A DNA stretch of 64,000 nucleotides, from positions 3,658,001-3,722,000 of the forward strand of contig OZ241354.1 of assembly GCA_965199945.1 (NCBI GenBank), written 5' to 3'. Each line of letters opens with the position of its first letter. The stretch's first letter is position 1. Positions 28,693-37,725 of the stretch are shown here, piece by piece. The DNA comes from VXYL01 sp965199945 (GTDB lineage Bacteria > Pseudomonadota > Gammaproteobacteria > Pseudomonadales > Azotimanducaceae). The notes under the pieces were generated by a model. The model had not been told where the DNA came from and did not search any database. It saw only the letters and a program-made list of their open reading frames with translations. Both the position numbers and the translations under genes were made by a program.

Positions 28693-29043
28693 TGGAAATC
28701 GCGTCGTGCTCCTACGCGTTGCAGCGGAGGAAGGCGCAGATGCGCGTCCAGATGCCCGTGCTTTGCTGCTCATGGTGCGTCTCATTAAAGTTCACTGCGC
28801 GGCGAGGAGGTCCTGCACAGCGATCCGAAGACCGGCGGCAACACAGGGAGCCCTCTCGCCCATGGGACGTCGAGTTTGCAAAGGCGCGAGCTGCCTGTCA
28901 AACAGGGGCGGTGGTGGCGTTTGGTGCCACCAATCGAGCGCGGCATTGCGGCAGGGAAGGCGCAAGGATGTCGGGCAGCGCCGATGCGGAAGCTTGGAAG
29001 CTGTGCTACTGTCCGTACAACTCTTGACCGTGTGGAGGCCACC
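28693..29043. other. Divergent intergenic region
   Basis: About 350 bases separate the M48 gene from the Hsp70-fold gene. Part of it could encode an alternative N terminus of the peptidase (start at 28785). A GTGGAGG ribosome-binding site lies at its end, before the ATG at 29044. I see no RNA gene and no convincing promoter. Confidence 0.4.
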
Positions 29044-30399
29044 ATGCCTACACGTCTATTCTTGGATTTCGGCACGGCCTACTGCAAGGCGGCTACCTGC
29101 AAGCGTGGCGAACCGCCGGTCCCGCTGCCCATCGGCGAAGCGGTGCGCCAAGGCCGGGGTGACCGTCACATGATTCGGACGGCACTCTTCGTCTCTCAAT
29201 CGGGAAGCGTTTACTTCGGCGAAGCTGCCGTCGATGCAGCCGCGAGCGAAGGGCGTCTGCCTTATGATGAGATCAAGGACGTCTTGACCAGAGCAGAGTC
29301 CCGTAGCGAACTCTACGAGGCGTTGCGCACAGAAGACAATCCCACCGGCGAGCATCTCACCACGCGCGACGCGACTACCCTCTTCCTCGCCTTCTTCACG
29401 CAGGCCGCACTACAAGGACACGATCGGCACCAAGAGTTGCGCCGGAGCATCGCCGTGCCCGTATTCAAGAAGAACAAGCAGAGCTGGATGACCGAAGAAC
29501 TGGCCGAAGGACTTGCCAACGCCGACGTGATCGCTCGACACTTCGGCGACAACCTGTTCCGGAGCATCGATCTCGCAGACGCGCTCCGAGTTCTTCGCGC
29601 CGCGAAGCGTGCGGGACGACCGCAAGTTGTGGCGGACCCGCCGACGGTCGCCGAGCCGATTGCTGCTGTGGCGGGACATCTGTTGCATTTCGAACCAGAT
29701 GGCAGCACTTCCCCTGGCTTGATAATGATCGTAGACATCGGCGCCGGGACCACCGACATCGCGATGTTCGCCAAGGGCCACGTCGATGGGATCGTGACCA
29801 TGCGTCACGTCAAGGAGTCGAAGGGTTCTTTGCCATGGGCGGGTAAGGCGATAGACCGAGCGCTCATCGACCATATGGTTGGCAGGAGTAGCAAAAGCCG
29901 TCTGAGAGCTGATCTTCAGCGTGAAGGTATGGGGGAACCCATCAAGGAAGATATCTTCAGGGACCATGTCGTGACCAGATTCGGGATGTCTACATCTTTG
30001 GACGAGTTCCTGCAATCCGAGGGTATGTCTCGGGTCCAGGCCGAGATCCGACGTGGATTTGAGGATGTTCTCCTCAGAGTGGATCGTTCATTCTTCGGGA
30101 GAACTGTAGCAGTCCGCTTCTCCGGTGGCGGACATGAGCTTCCGTTCCTAAAGGACTTGGTAAAAGCGGAACGCTACCTTGGCGATAGATTGGTTAGGAT
30201 GGGGACGGCAAACAAGCGGCCTCGATGGCAGGATCATAGCGAATTTGTGGGCCTCAGTAGGGAAGTGGGCAATAAGTTCCATCGGATGGCTGTCGCGTTG
30301 GGCGGAGCCTACTACTGTGCGGAGAGTCGCGCTTGGCTGCGGTTGGACGACGAAGTGGCGTCGTTGGGCATCACGCGGGGTCCGACTGCTGGCCGGTAA
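29044..30399 (+). CDS. Hsp70/actin-fold ATPase, unrecognised subfamily
   Basis: Protein of 451 residues with the three nucleotide-binding motifs of the actin/Hsp70 superfamily: phosphate-1 FLDFGTAYCKAA at residue 5, phosphate-2 IVDIGAGTTDIAMF near 233, and adenosine FSGGGHELPFLKDL near 360. It is shorter than DnaK and has no DnaK-type substrate domain. It is not a clear ParM, MreB or FtsA. SD GTGGAGG precedes the ATG. Its 3' end overlaps the stop end of the next gene by 29 bases on the opposite strand. GC content looks lower than in the atp operon. Function unknown; an ATP-dependent scaffold or chaperone in a three-gene module is an inference. Confidence 0.75.
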   Translation: MPTRLFLDFGTAYCKAATCKRGEPPVPLPIGEAVRQGRGDRHMIRTALFVSQSGSVYFGEAAVDAAASEGRLPYDEIKDVLTRAESRSELYEALRTEDNPTGEHLTTRDATTLFLAFFTQAALQGHDRHQELRRSIAVPVFKKNKQSWMTEELAEGLANADVIARHFGDNLFRSIDLADALRVLRAAKRAGRPQVVADPPTVAEPIAAVAGHLLHFEPDGSTSPGLIMIVDIGAGTTDIAMFAKGHVDGIVTMRHVKESKGSLPWAGKAIDRALIDHMVGRSSKSRLRADLQREGMGEPIKEDIFRDHVVTRFGMSTSLDEFLQSEGMSRVQAEIRRGFEDVLLRVDRSFFGRTVAVRFSGGGHELPFLKDLVKAERYLGDRLVRMGTANKRPRWQDHSEFVGLSREVGNKFHRMAVALGGAYYCAESRAWLRLDDEVASLGITRGPTAGR

Positions 30400-31825
30400 C
30401 TAACGCCGGGACGACAACACGCGCCCCGTATTGACCAGTCGACTCAACGCCAGGTTCTATGACGCGCACGTTCGAGGGCGCGGCATCCGTGTCGGTCAGT
30501 CTGTGCGCGTTCGGTGAGAACTTGACGACTTGGTCGGGTGTGCCGAATACGCGCAGATTGCGACGACGAGCTACGGACAGCGTGCGCTCGCGGACCTCCA
30601 TCGCGTGACCGACCATCTCGCTTGTCGCCCTGTCGTTCCGGTCGCCGTTCGCGACCAACTCGCACTGTGCGAGCGACTCGACGGCGAGCAACGCCATGGC
30701 AATCGCGAGGTCATCCGACTCGGAAACCTCTCGTTCTTCGCGTGCCACTGAGCTTTCGCCACCCGAGGCCAGCCACTCGCGCTCGTCCGGCGGAATCTCC
30801 CTGTCGGCTTTGGCCGCGGCCTTCAATTCCGCGAGTGCGGCGCGGCGGCTAGATGACAACGTTTGGTGGCTGTTGAGCAGCGCTTGGTTCGGACTGTGCT
30901 GCTTGAGCAATATGACGAGACCGTCCAAGAGAATCTTTCGCAAGTTCGTGGCGCCGACAGCGGATCTGGTGTACCTGAGCCATCCGCCGTTCGGCAGCCA
31001 ACGAGCCGCCCTGCCCGTGCTGTCGTAGATCGCTGGCTCTGTGAGCAGGCGCAGGTCCATCCGGATGATCTGGCGCGTCAAGTACATGAGCTCGTCAACT
31101 GCCTTTGCCGCCGGCGGATACTCGGTCGGCCGTTCGACGCCGTAGAAGGCCTTCGCTACAAACCCAGCCATTGCCGATGGAACGCGGCTATCAAGTTCAA
31201 CCCGGTCTCCGTCCAATACCGCCCGCATGGCCTTCAGTAGACGCCCTACGCGGCTAGAGCGGTTCTTCGGCGACTTGCGATCCGATGCCGCGCATTCGAC
31301 GAGCGCGTCGGCGACATGTTCAATTATCGACGACACTTCGCCGGTGGAAAGCGCCAGCTCTAACCAAGGAACCAGAGGCTTCGGCGCGTCGGCCATGACC
31401 ACCGTGCGAGCGGCGACCGGCAGATCCACAGGGCGGTCGGAGCAGGCCCAGCCCTTGGCTGCAAATGCAGTTGCGTCTGTATCGCCGTGGCAAAAATGCG
31501 ATGGAGTTCGCCTTTGCAGAAGATCGGAGGCTAACCTGCCAAGGCGGTCCTTATCGGGTTTCAGAGCACCCGAAAGGCGGCCGATCTCTGCCAGCGCCAA
31601 TGCGACAGCCTGGTCACTGTCAGTCGAGACGGCGTGAAGGAGCGCCGTCAGGTGCTGCCAGAAGAACTTTGAGGCAGCAACTGCGTGAACTGCTTTCGGA
31701 GGCGCGAGGGCCTTGGTGATCGTCTTGCTAAAGCCGCCTAAGTCCCCGTTGGCGGACTGCCGCGAAATGTCGTCGAGAAGCTCCGCTGCACGATCGGCCT
31801 CCTGTTTTTTTGCTTCGTAAGTCAT
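30371..31825 (-). CDS. Large, mainly helical protein of unknown function, partner in the Hsp70-fold module
   Basis: 484 residues with no signal peptide or membrane segment, and a composition that suggests an alpha-helical repeat-like protein through about residue 400. A charged segment (about 335-370, rich in E, R and S) precedes a C-terminal region with beta character, containing NLRVFGTPDQVVKFSPNAHRL, VRVIEPGVE and ARVVVPALV. That tail is shaped like a small barrel or GrpE-like wing, but I cannot assign it. It starts inside the upstream small gene (ATGA overlap at 31822-31825) and converges on the Hsp70-fold gene with a 29-base overlap. Confidence 0.6.
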   Translation of the reverse strand: MTYEAKKQEADRAAELLDDISRQSANGDLGGFSKTITKALAPPKAVHAVAASKFFWQHLTALLHAVSTDSDQAVALALAEIGRLSGALKPDKDRLGRLASDLLQRRTPSHFCHGDTDATAFAAKGWACSDRPVDLPVAARTVVMADAPKPLVPWLELALSTGEVSSIIEHVADALVECAASDRKSPKNRSSRVGRLLKAMRAVLDGDRVELDSRVPSAMAGFVAKAFYGVERPTEYPPAAKAVDELMYLTRQIIRMDLRLLTEPAIYDSTGRAARWLPNGGWLRYTRSAVGATNLRKILLDGLVILLKQHSPNQALLNSHQTLSSSRRAALAELKAAAKADREIPPDEREWLASGGESSVAREEREVSESDDLAIAMALLAVESLAQCELVANGDRNDRATSEMVGHAMEVRERTLSVARRRNLRVFGTPDQVVKFSPNAHRLTDTDAAPSNVRVIEPGVESTGQYGARVVVPALVTGQQSDPA

Positions 31826-32148
31826 TCAAACGCCCACTTACTCGTGTGGGCTGCTGCAACAGTATGTGCGGAAGGAGCGCTCGCCGAGACGTCCTTCAGC
31901 CACTCCCACAAGGCCCCTCTCGTATAACCCGAATAGCTGCCGTTGAGTCTGAAAACCACGCCGCTGAAATGGCGGTGCTCGCCCGTGATACCCGCTGCCA
32001 TGGCCACGTCCTCGGCCATGTCATCGGCGTTTCCGACGACGAGATAGAAGGAGTTCGTGTGCTTGAACACGCTCGCGTAGTGTTCCTTTAGGCGTTCCTC
32101 AACCGAGGGCTCGGGCTGGTCCAGAGCTACGGCATACATCTTCGCCAT
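31822..32148 (-). CDS. Small soluble protein of 108 residues, first gene of a two-gene operon
   Basis: Begins MAKMYAVALDQPEPS and contains SFYLVVGNADDMAEDVAMAAGI, FSGVVFRLNGSYSGYT and ALWEWLKD. Alternating strands and helices suggest a compact alpha/beta (ferredoxin-like) fold. The opening is reminiscent of small SinR/Cas2-like proteins, but I cannot support that homology by eye. The stop overlaps the start of the 484-residue partner by four bases, so the two are almost certainly translated together. Confidence 0.6.
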   Translation of the reverse strand: MAKMYAVALDQPEPSVEERLKEHYASVFKHTNSFYLVVGNADDMAEDVAMAAGITGEHRHFSGVVFRLNGSYSGYTRGALWEWLKDVSASAPSAHTVAAAHTSKWAFE

Positions 32149-32206
32149 CGCTACGCCAAGCGAAGGTCGAAGCAGTTCGGAGGCGAAAGGGCCGGCCGCC
32201 GCGCTC

Positions 32207-33415
32207 TTACCGCCCCGTCGGCACCTCGTTGAACGGAATCCCTTTGTCCACCCGCACGTCCTGCGGCAGTCCCAGCACGCGCTCGGCGAGGATGTTGAGC
32301 ATGATCTCGTCGCTGCCGCCGGCGATGCGTCCGCCCGGCGCCCCCATGAAGGTCGCTTGGAAGATGCCGTGGGCTTCGGCGTGGGCCGGGTCCGAGACGG
32401 CGCCGGAGAGTTCGAGGAGGTCCATGGCGAAGGACGCCATGTCCTGGGTCTTCGAGGCGGCCACCAGCTTGCCGATGGAGTTCTCCGGCCCCGGCGTTGC
32501 GCCCTTGGAGAGGGCTGTCAGGGAGCGGTAGCCGGTGTACTTGAGGCCGGACTCCTGGGCGTACCAGGTGGCCAGCTTGCTGCGCACGTTCTTGTCGCGG
32601 ATGGCGGGTTCGCCGTCGATGTCCACGCGCTTGGCGAGGTCGAACACCTGTCGGAAGCCGACTCCGCCGCCTCCGCCGCCGATGGCCATGCGTTCGTTCA
32701 TCAGCGTGGTAAGCGCCACCTGCCAGCCTTGGCCGACCGCGCCGAGGCGCTGGTCGTCGGACACGCGCACGTTGGTGAAGTACACCTCGTTGAAGTTGGC
32801 TCCGCCGGAGATCTGCTTGATGGGCCGCACCTCGATGCCCGGCGACTTCATGTCCAGGAAGAAGTACGAAAGCCCCTTGTGCTTGGGCACGTTGGGGTCG
32901 GTGCGCAGCACGATGATGCCGTAGTCGGAATAGTGGGCGCCGGAGGTCCAGATCTTCTGCCCGTTGATGACCCACTCGTCGCCGTCCTTCTCTGCCCGGG
33001 TGCGCAGCGCCGCCAAGTCCGAGCCGCCGGCCGGTTCGCTGAACAGCTGGCACCAGATGTGTTCGCCGGATGCCAAGGGCGGCAGGTGCTTGCGCTTGTG
33101 CTCTTCCTTGGCCCAGGCCATCAGCGTCGGCGCGGCCATGCCTTGGCCGATGGCGAAGACGCCGCCGGGCGTGGCGAACTTGCCCTCTTCCTGATTCCAG
33201 ATCACCTGCTCGATGGCCGAAGCGCCGCGCCCGCCGTACTCCTCCGGCCAGCGGATGCAGGCCCAGCCGGCGTCGTACTTGCGCTTCTGCCACAGCTTGG
33301 CGGCGGCGATTTCGTCCAGGCCTTCGAGCTCTTCGCGCTTGGGCGCGTTCGCTTCCAGCCAAGCGCGGGCTTCGCTGCGGAAGGCGGCCTCTTCGGCGGT
33401 GTCGTTGAAGTCCAT
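32207..33415 (-). CDS. Acyl-CoA dehydrogenase family protein
   Basis: FAD-dependent oxidoreductase of 402 residues. Typical acyl-CoA dehydrogenase blocks are WPEEYGGRGAS, QLFSEPAGGSDLAALRTRA, GQKIWTSGAHYSDY and the C-terminal GGSDEIMLNILAERVLGLP. The length and the KIWTSGAH block resemble the subfamily often found in steroid and lipid degradation clusters (FadE-like alpha/beta pairs). With the neighbouring, shorter dehydrogenase it may form a heteromer. The ATG at 33415 gives the usual MDFNDTAEE start. Substrate not determined. Confidence 0.9.
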   Translation of the reverse strand: MDFNDTAEEAAFRSEARAWLEANAPKREELEGLDEIAAAKLWQKRKYDAGWACIRWPEEYGGRGASAIEQVIWNQEEGKFATPGGVFAIGQGMAAPTLMAWAKEEHKRKHLPPLASGEHIWCQLFSEPAGGSDLAALRTRAEKDGDEWVINGQKIWTSGAHYSDYGIIVLRTDPNVPKHKGLSYFFLDMKSPGIEVRPIKQISGGANFNEVYFTNVRVSDDQRLGAVGQGWQVALTTLMNERMAIGGGGGGVGFRQVFDLAKRVDIDGEPAIRDKNVRSKLATWYAQESGLKYTGYRSLTALSKGATPGPENSIGKLVAASKTQDMASFAMDLLELSGAVSDPAHAEAHGIFQATFMGAPGGRIAGGSDEIMLNILAERVLGLPQDVRVDKGIPFNEVPTGR

Positions 33416-33444
33416 TGTGCGTGCTCCTTGCCGGATGCTTGGCG

Positions 33445-34557
33445 CTAAGCTGCGTTGTTCTGTTCCAGAGCGGCGATGAGTTTGTCCTGCCACGCAGGCT
33501 CGCTGCCGATGTTCACGGAGAGGAGCTTCGCGCGCCGATAGTGGAACTGGCAGTCGAACTCCCATGTGAAGCCCATGCCCCCGTGGGTTTGGATGTTCTC
33601 CTTGGAGGCGTAGTAGTAGGCCTGCGTGGCGCTTACCCGCGCCGTGGCGGCGGCGGCAGGGAGTTCCGCGGCGTCTGTGTCCAGCGCCCATGCGCCGTAG
33701 TAGCAGTTGGAGCGTGCGAGCGTGTTCTTCACGTAGGCGTGGGCGAGCTTGTGCTTGATGGCCTGGTAGCTGGCGATGGGGCGCCCGAAGGCGTAGCGCT
33801 CCAAGGCGTATGCCTTGGCCATGTCCAGCGCCGCCTGGGCGCCGCCCACCTGCTCCCAGGCGAACAGCACCGCAGCGCGGTTCAGCAGCCGCTGCGTGAC
33901 CGCCCAGCCCTCGCCGGGGGTGCCGACGATCTGCGCGGGCGTCTGCGCGAAGGACAGGCGGGCATGGGAGCGTGTGGGGTCCAAGGTGCGGACGGATTGG
34001 CGATCGACGCCGTCCAGTTCGGCCAGATAGAGGCTTGCGCCGTCTCCCGAGTCCGCGCGCGCGACGACGATGGCGAAATCCGCCACGTCGCCGTCCGCCA
34101 CCGGCATCTTGGTGCCCGTCAGCGCGTCTCCATGCGCCGTCGTCTTCAGGCTCGCCGCCGTCGGCTGGCCAGCGCCTTCGCCCAGCGCAAAGGCGCCGAT
34201 TGCTTCCCCGACAGCCAGCTTCGGCAGCCACTTCTCGCGCTGCGCGTCGCTGCCAGCCAGCAGCAGCGCCTCGGTGGCAAGGTAGACGGACGACGAGAAC
34301 GGCACCGGCGCTACGGCGCGGCCAAGCTCCTCGGCAATGACGCAGAGTTCCAGATGGCTGAGGCCGATGCCGCCGTGCTTCTCTGGAATCACGGTCGCCG
34401 TCCAGCCGAGTTCCGCGATCTTGCCCCACAGCGCCTCGTCGTAGCGCGCATCGCCGTCCAGAATCGCGCGCACTGCCGCCGTCGGGCAGTTCTCCTGCAG
34501 GAACCCCAGCGCCTGGTCGCGCAGCAGATTCTGCTCGTCCGAAAACTCGAAGTTCAC
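33445..34557 (-). CDS. Acyl-CoA dehydrogenase family protein, partner of the downstream gene
   Basis: 370 residues beginning at a GTG (34557) with MNFEFSDEQNLLRDQ. It has the ACAD N-terminal and middle domains (EKHGGIGLSHLELCVIAEELGRA) and a C-terminal helical domain with IQTHGGMGFTWEFDCQFHYRRAK. The pair of a roughly 400-residue and a roughly 370-residue ACAD, 29 bases apart, is the pattern of heterotetrameric FadE pairs. That suggests a shared substrate with a bulky acyl group, but this is inferred from family knowledge. Confidence 0.88.
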   Translation of the reverse strand: MNFEFSDEQNLLRDQALGFLQENCPTAAVRAILDGDARYDEALWGKIAELGWTATVIPEKHGGIGLSHLELCVIAEELGRAVAPVPFSSSVYLATEALLLAGSDAQREKWLPKLAVGEAIGAFALGEGAGQPTAASLKTTAHGDALTGTKMPVADGDVADFAIVVARADSGDGASLYLAELDGVDRQSVRTLDPTRSHARLSFAQTPAQIVGTPGEGWAVTQRLLNRAAVLFAWEQVGGAQAALDMAKAYALERYAFGRPIASYQAIKHKLAHAYVKNTLARSNCYYGAWALDTDAAELPAAAATARVSATQAYYYASKENIQTHGGMGFTWEFDCQFHYRRAKLLSVNIGSEPAWQDKLIAALEQNNAA

Positions 34558-34785
34558 GACAGCGTTGCCCCTTCGCCAAGATGAACCCCGATTGTACCCG
34601 CCCAGCGCTTGGATGTTCCGCTGGCCCTGTGCTGATTCGGCGACCATGCAGCGACCCCGCCGCCACACGATCCGGAGGGCCGTGTAGGCCGCCGGCCCAG
34701 CGCCGCGACCGGGAATCTACGCCCCCTGATGGACGCCCCGCCTTGCCACGCTGGAGGACGCGGCGAATTGGTACTTGCGAGCCAC
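34558..34785. other. Intergenic stretch without recognisable genes
   Basis: Between the GTG start of the dehydrogenase and the methyltransferase stop. I see no protein-like frame, RNA gene or repeat in it. Confidence 0.35.
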
Positions 34786-35991
34786 CTACGATCTCTCGAC
34801 CAAGAAGAGGTGTTCCGTGACAAGGGGGCTTCGATTCCTCAAGTTCCTGCTGGCGCGATAGGTGTTGTAGCGGGTCTCGAATGTCCGTACCGCGCCGAGT
34901 CGGCGAAGCGTCGCCTGCATGTCTTCGGGGCGGATGAAGCCGTCGTCGTTGAAGGAGACCAGGAGGAATCGGGCATCCAGCATGTCGAATAGTTGGCGAA
35001 GCAGCGGCAGCGACTTGGCGCGGACGTTGTATCCCGATCGCTGCCAATCGACGGGTATGCCAGACACGCGGCTGACTCGGGCTGGCCTCTCGTAGTGGAC
35101 CAGCAGATTCAGCATGAAGTAGTTCGAGCCGTATGGGTGCTGGTTGTAAGGCGGGTCGATGTAGGCGATGTCCATGTCCTTGACGACCTGCGCCACTTGG
35201 TTGGCGTTGCCCTTGAATACGGAGTAGTCGCACTCGAAACGGCTCAGAACCGGAAGTTCGAGATGGATCGATCCGCGAATCCGCGTCAGCGCATCCGACG
35301 ACGTGCCGCCGTATTGGCCGATGCCCGTGTGCCTGTTCTTGTAGAAGCCCTTGAACACGCCGCCGTTGTTGGCGTGGACGGACGCCTTGTGCAGGAGCGG
35401 CGCCAGCAGCAGCTCGCGCATTTCGGCTGGCGCCTCGTCGATCAGGCGGCGGTAGTCGTCCAACCGGCGCGCGTTGTTGATGGTGTAGAACACCCGGTCT
35501 TCGGGCGAAATGGCGTCTTCGTCCTGGGGCGAGTAAAGCTCTTGGATGAAGCCCTTCGGGAAGGCCCTCCGCTCGACTCGCGCATTGAGGTCGGCCACCG
35601 CTTCGCCCAAGGCCGCGAAGTCGACGGTGGAGCGGTTGCGCAGATAGCAGCGCGATGTGGCGGCGGCGTAGTCTTCCATGTCGTTGCTCACGAGGTGCGA
35701 CGCATACGCCTTCAAGTAGCGCGAAACCACTCCCGAGCCGCTGAATACATCGAACGCGCGCAGCTTGGTCTTGTTCAGCCGCCTCTTCACCGCCTCCACG
35801 GCTTGGCCGATCGGGGCGAGCAAGGCGCGCTTGTTGCCGATGTAGGTGATGAGCTGGCGACACAGGTAGTCCGGGTCTTCCAGCTCGAAAGCGTCGGCGG
35901 CGGTGCCGCCATTGGCCGCTTGCGGGCGCACCGGGTGGGGGGGGGGGGGGGGGGCAAGCCCGGCGCTGCTGCCTCGAACGTCGAGCGTCAC
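34786..35991 (-). CDS. D12-class DNA adenine methyltransferase with an 18-base homopolymer after its start
   Basis: Predicted N6-adenine DNA methyltransferase. Residues from about 43 carry the SAM-binding block YIGNKRALLAPIGQ and DVFSGSGVVSRYLKA, and the catalytic motif DPPYNQHPYGSNYF is near residue 245. Downstream are FLLVSFNDDGF and TRYNTYRASRN, typical of the D12 class. It starts at a GTG overlapping the hemW stop (GTGA). On the coding strand 18 C residues follow about 13 codons in, encoding five prolines. Adding or losing one base would shift the frame. An alternative GTG at 35931 lies beyond the tract. No restriction endonuclease is adjacent. Confidence 0.85.
   Translation of the reverse strand: MTLDVRGSSAGLAPPPPPHPVRPQAANGGTAADAFELEDPDYLCRQLITYIGNKRALLAPIGQAVEAVKRRLNKTKLRAFDVFSGSGVVSRYLKAYASHLVSNDMEDYAAATSRCYLRNRSTVDFAALGEAVADLNARVERRAFPKGFIQELYSPQDEDAISPEDRVFYTINNARRLDDYRRLIDEAPAEMRELLLAPLLHKASVHANNGGVFKGFYKNRHTGIGQYGGTSSDALTRIRGSIHLELPVLSRFECDYSVFKGNANQVAQVVKDMDIAYIDPPYNQHPYGSNYFMLNLLVHYERPARVSRVSGIPVDWQRSGYNVRAKSLPLLRQLFDMLDARFLLVSFNDDGFIRPEDMQATLRRLGAVRTFETRYNTYRASRNLRNRSPLVTEHLFLVERS
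35937..35954. repeat. Homopolymer of 18 G (18 C on the coding strand) at the 5' end of a DNA methyltransferase gene
   Basis: Eighteen consecutive G on the plus strand, by far the longest single-base run in the window. It lies 37-54 bases after the methyltransferase start and is in frame at this length. Such tracts are hypermutable by slipped-strand mispairing and are also prone to sequencing error. Confidence 0.8.
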
Positions 35992-37130
35992 TGCTGTCGC
36001 ACTCCCATCGTCTGCTGGAACCGCGCCACCACGGTGTCCAGGTGCCGGTAGCCGTGCGGCGTCAGGGCGATGCTGTCCTTTCGCATCAGTCCCCAATCGG
36101 CCAGCTCGTCGAGGGATTGTGCAATGTTGGCGAGCGGAAGTCCCGTGCGGGCGGCGAAGAGCGGGCGCTCGACACCGTCCGCCAGACGCAGGGCATTCAT
36201 CATGAACTCGGTCGGCAGGTCTTCGCGTGGCACGGGCGTGGCGCTGCTCTTGGGGTCGCCGAGGTAGAGGCGGGGCTGGCTTGGTTTCGTGATGCGGCGG
36301 ACCGCGCCGTCGGCGGTGGCTTTGCCGTGGGCCCCAGCGCCGATGCCCACGTAGTCGCCGAAGCGCCAGTAGTTCACGTTGTGGGCACAGGTCAGGCCGT
36401 CGCGCGCGAACGCGGAGACCTCGTAGCGCCGGTAGCCGTGGCGGGCGAGCAGTTCCCAGCCCGCCTCCTCGATGTCGGCGGCGAGGTCCGGCGCGGGCAA
36501 TCCCGCCGGCGGGCGGCGGGCGAACTCGGTCTTCGCTTCGATGGTGAGCTGGTACCAGGAGATGTGCTGCGGTTCCAAGCGCACGGCCTGCTCCAAGTCG
36601 GCCAAGGCATCCGCGACGGATTGGTGCGGCAGGCCGTACATCAAGTCGATGTTGAAGCTGTCGAAGCCCGCGCCGGCCACGCGGGCGGCTGCGGCGCGGG
36701 TCTCTTCGGCGCTGTGGATGCGCCCAAGCAGGCGCAGTTGCCTCGCCTCGAAAGACTGTGCGCCCAAGGAGACGCGGGTGATGCCGGCTCGTCGAAAGGC
36801 GTCGAAGTCGCCATGCTCCACGGTGCCGGGATTGGCTTCCAGCGTCACTTCGGCGGGCGCCTCCGACAACGCCTCTAGGATGGCCCGGAAAGAGTCGGGC
36901 GAAAACAAGCTCGGCGTGCCACCGCCGAAGTACACCGTCTTGATGTTGTCGCAGCGCCCCGACTCGCGTTCGCTGGCCAGGTCGGCGAGCAGCGCCCGCA
37001 GATAGGCGTCTTCCGGCAGCGCGCCCTTCAGCGGGTGCGAGTTGAAATCGCAGTACGGACACTTGCGCACGCACCACGGCAAATGCATATAGAGGCCCAC
37101 GCTGGCGTCCGGCGCGAGGGGGCAGGGCAT
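35988..37130 (-). CDS. hemW: Radical SAM heme chaperone HemW
   Basis: Radical SAM protein of 380 residues, once called oxygen-independent coproporphyrinogen oxidase-like. The cluster motif CVRKCPYC is near residue 23 in PWCVRKCPYCDFNSH. The family features YFGGGTPSLF and SLGAQSF are present, and HNVNYWRFGDYVGIGAGAHG is the HemN_C-like region. I chose the ATG at 37130, where the HemW-like N terminus begins; an ATG at 37190 would add 20 residues. It is translationally coupled to the downstream methyltransferase. Confidence 0.92.
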   Translation of the reverse strand: MPCPLAPDASVGLYMHLPWCVRKCPYCDFNSHPLKGALPEDAYLRALLADLASERESGRCDNIKTVYFGGGTPSLFSPDSFRAILEALSEAPAEVTLEANPGTVEHGDFDAFRRAGITRVSLGAQSFEARQLRLLGRIHSAEETRAAAARVAGAGFDSFNIDLMYGLPHQSVADALADLEQAVRLEPQHISWYQLTIEAKTEFARRPPAGLPAPDLAADIEEAGWELLARHGYRRYEVSAFARDGLTCAHNVNYWRFGDYVGIGAGAHGKATADGAVRRITKPSQPRLYLGDPKSSATPVPREDLPTEFMMNALRLADGVERPLFAARTGLPLANIAQSLDELADWGLMRKDSIALTPHGYRHLDTVVARFQQTMGVRQQ

Positions 37131-37274
37131 TGCCGCGGGTGTTCCTTGATGCGACGTTGCCAAGACGGGTTGGTTTGGAATAACAGCCATTCATCTGAGG
37201 CCAGTGGATGCCAGCCGCCGCACGATGTCGACGACAGCCCATTTGGTGGGCGCACCCGGCCGGCTTGCCGAGCC

Positions 37275-37652
37275 CTAGGCTCGGGCGTGCGCGAAATTCG
37301 GGCTCGCCGGGTCGACGGTCACCTCCCTGCGGCCCGGATTGACCACCAGATCCATGTCTTCCATGGGAACCGCGCCGAGCAGGACCGTGTCGCCCATAAC
37401 CAGTGCGCCGACGTAGCAGAGCCGATTCCCGAACGCGACCTTGATCGGCCCGGCATAGGGGACGCTCACGCTTAGGCCGTCTGCGACGGTCACCTCCCGC
37501 GTCGACTCGGACTCGAGCTGCAACTGCGCCGCGACGTGCTCCGGGATGCACAGCATCAACGCGCCGGTGTCGGCAAGCGCCTTGACGGCGACGGGCGGCA
37601 GCTCTTGACGCCGGGGGTTGCTGAGCTCGATGTCTGCGTGGACGTATCCCAT
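37275..37652 (-). CDS. Clan AA retropepsin-like aspartic protease
   Basis: Small protein of 125 residues with one catalytic ADTGAL motif near residue 34 (KALADTGALMLCIPEHVA), followed by beta-rich sequence typical of the single-domain bacterial clan AA family, which must dimerise to be active. It has no signal peptide. The ATG at 37652 is selected because protein-like sequence starts there. It lies between hemW and rdgB on the same strand. Role unknown. Confidence 0.7.
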   Translation of the reverse strand: MGYVHADIELSNPRRQELPPVAVKALADTGALMLCIPEHVAAQLQLESESTREVTVADGLSVSVPYAGPIKVAFGNRLCYVGALVMGDTVLLGAVPMEDMDLVVNPGRREVTVDPASPNFAHARA

Positions 37653-37725
37653 CGTTTGCCTTGCCGGGAGATGAGGAGACAACGCGCGGGCCTCTGCTAG
37701 ACCAGACTCCTTGAGCGGCCCGACC

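Noticed and set aside
35937..35975. The poly-G tract followed by GGGGCAAGCCC looks like part of the palindromic element found in mnmG
   Set aside because: Only 11 bases are shared and the flanks do not match the 45-bp element.
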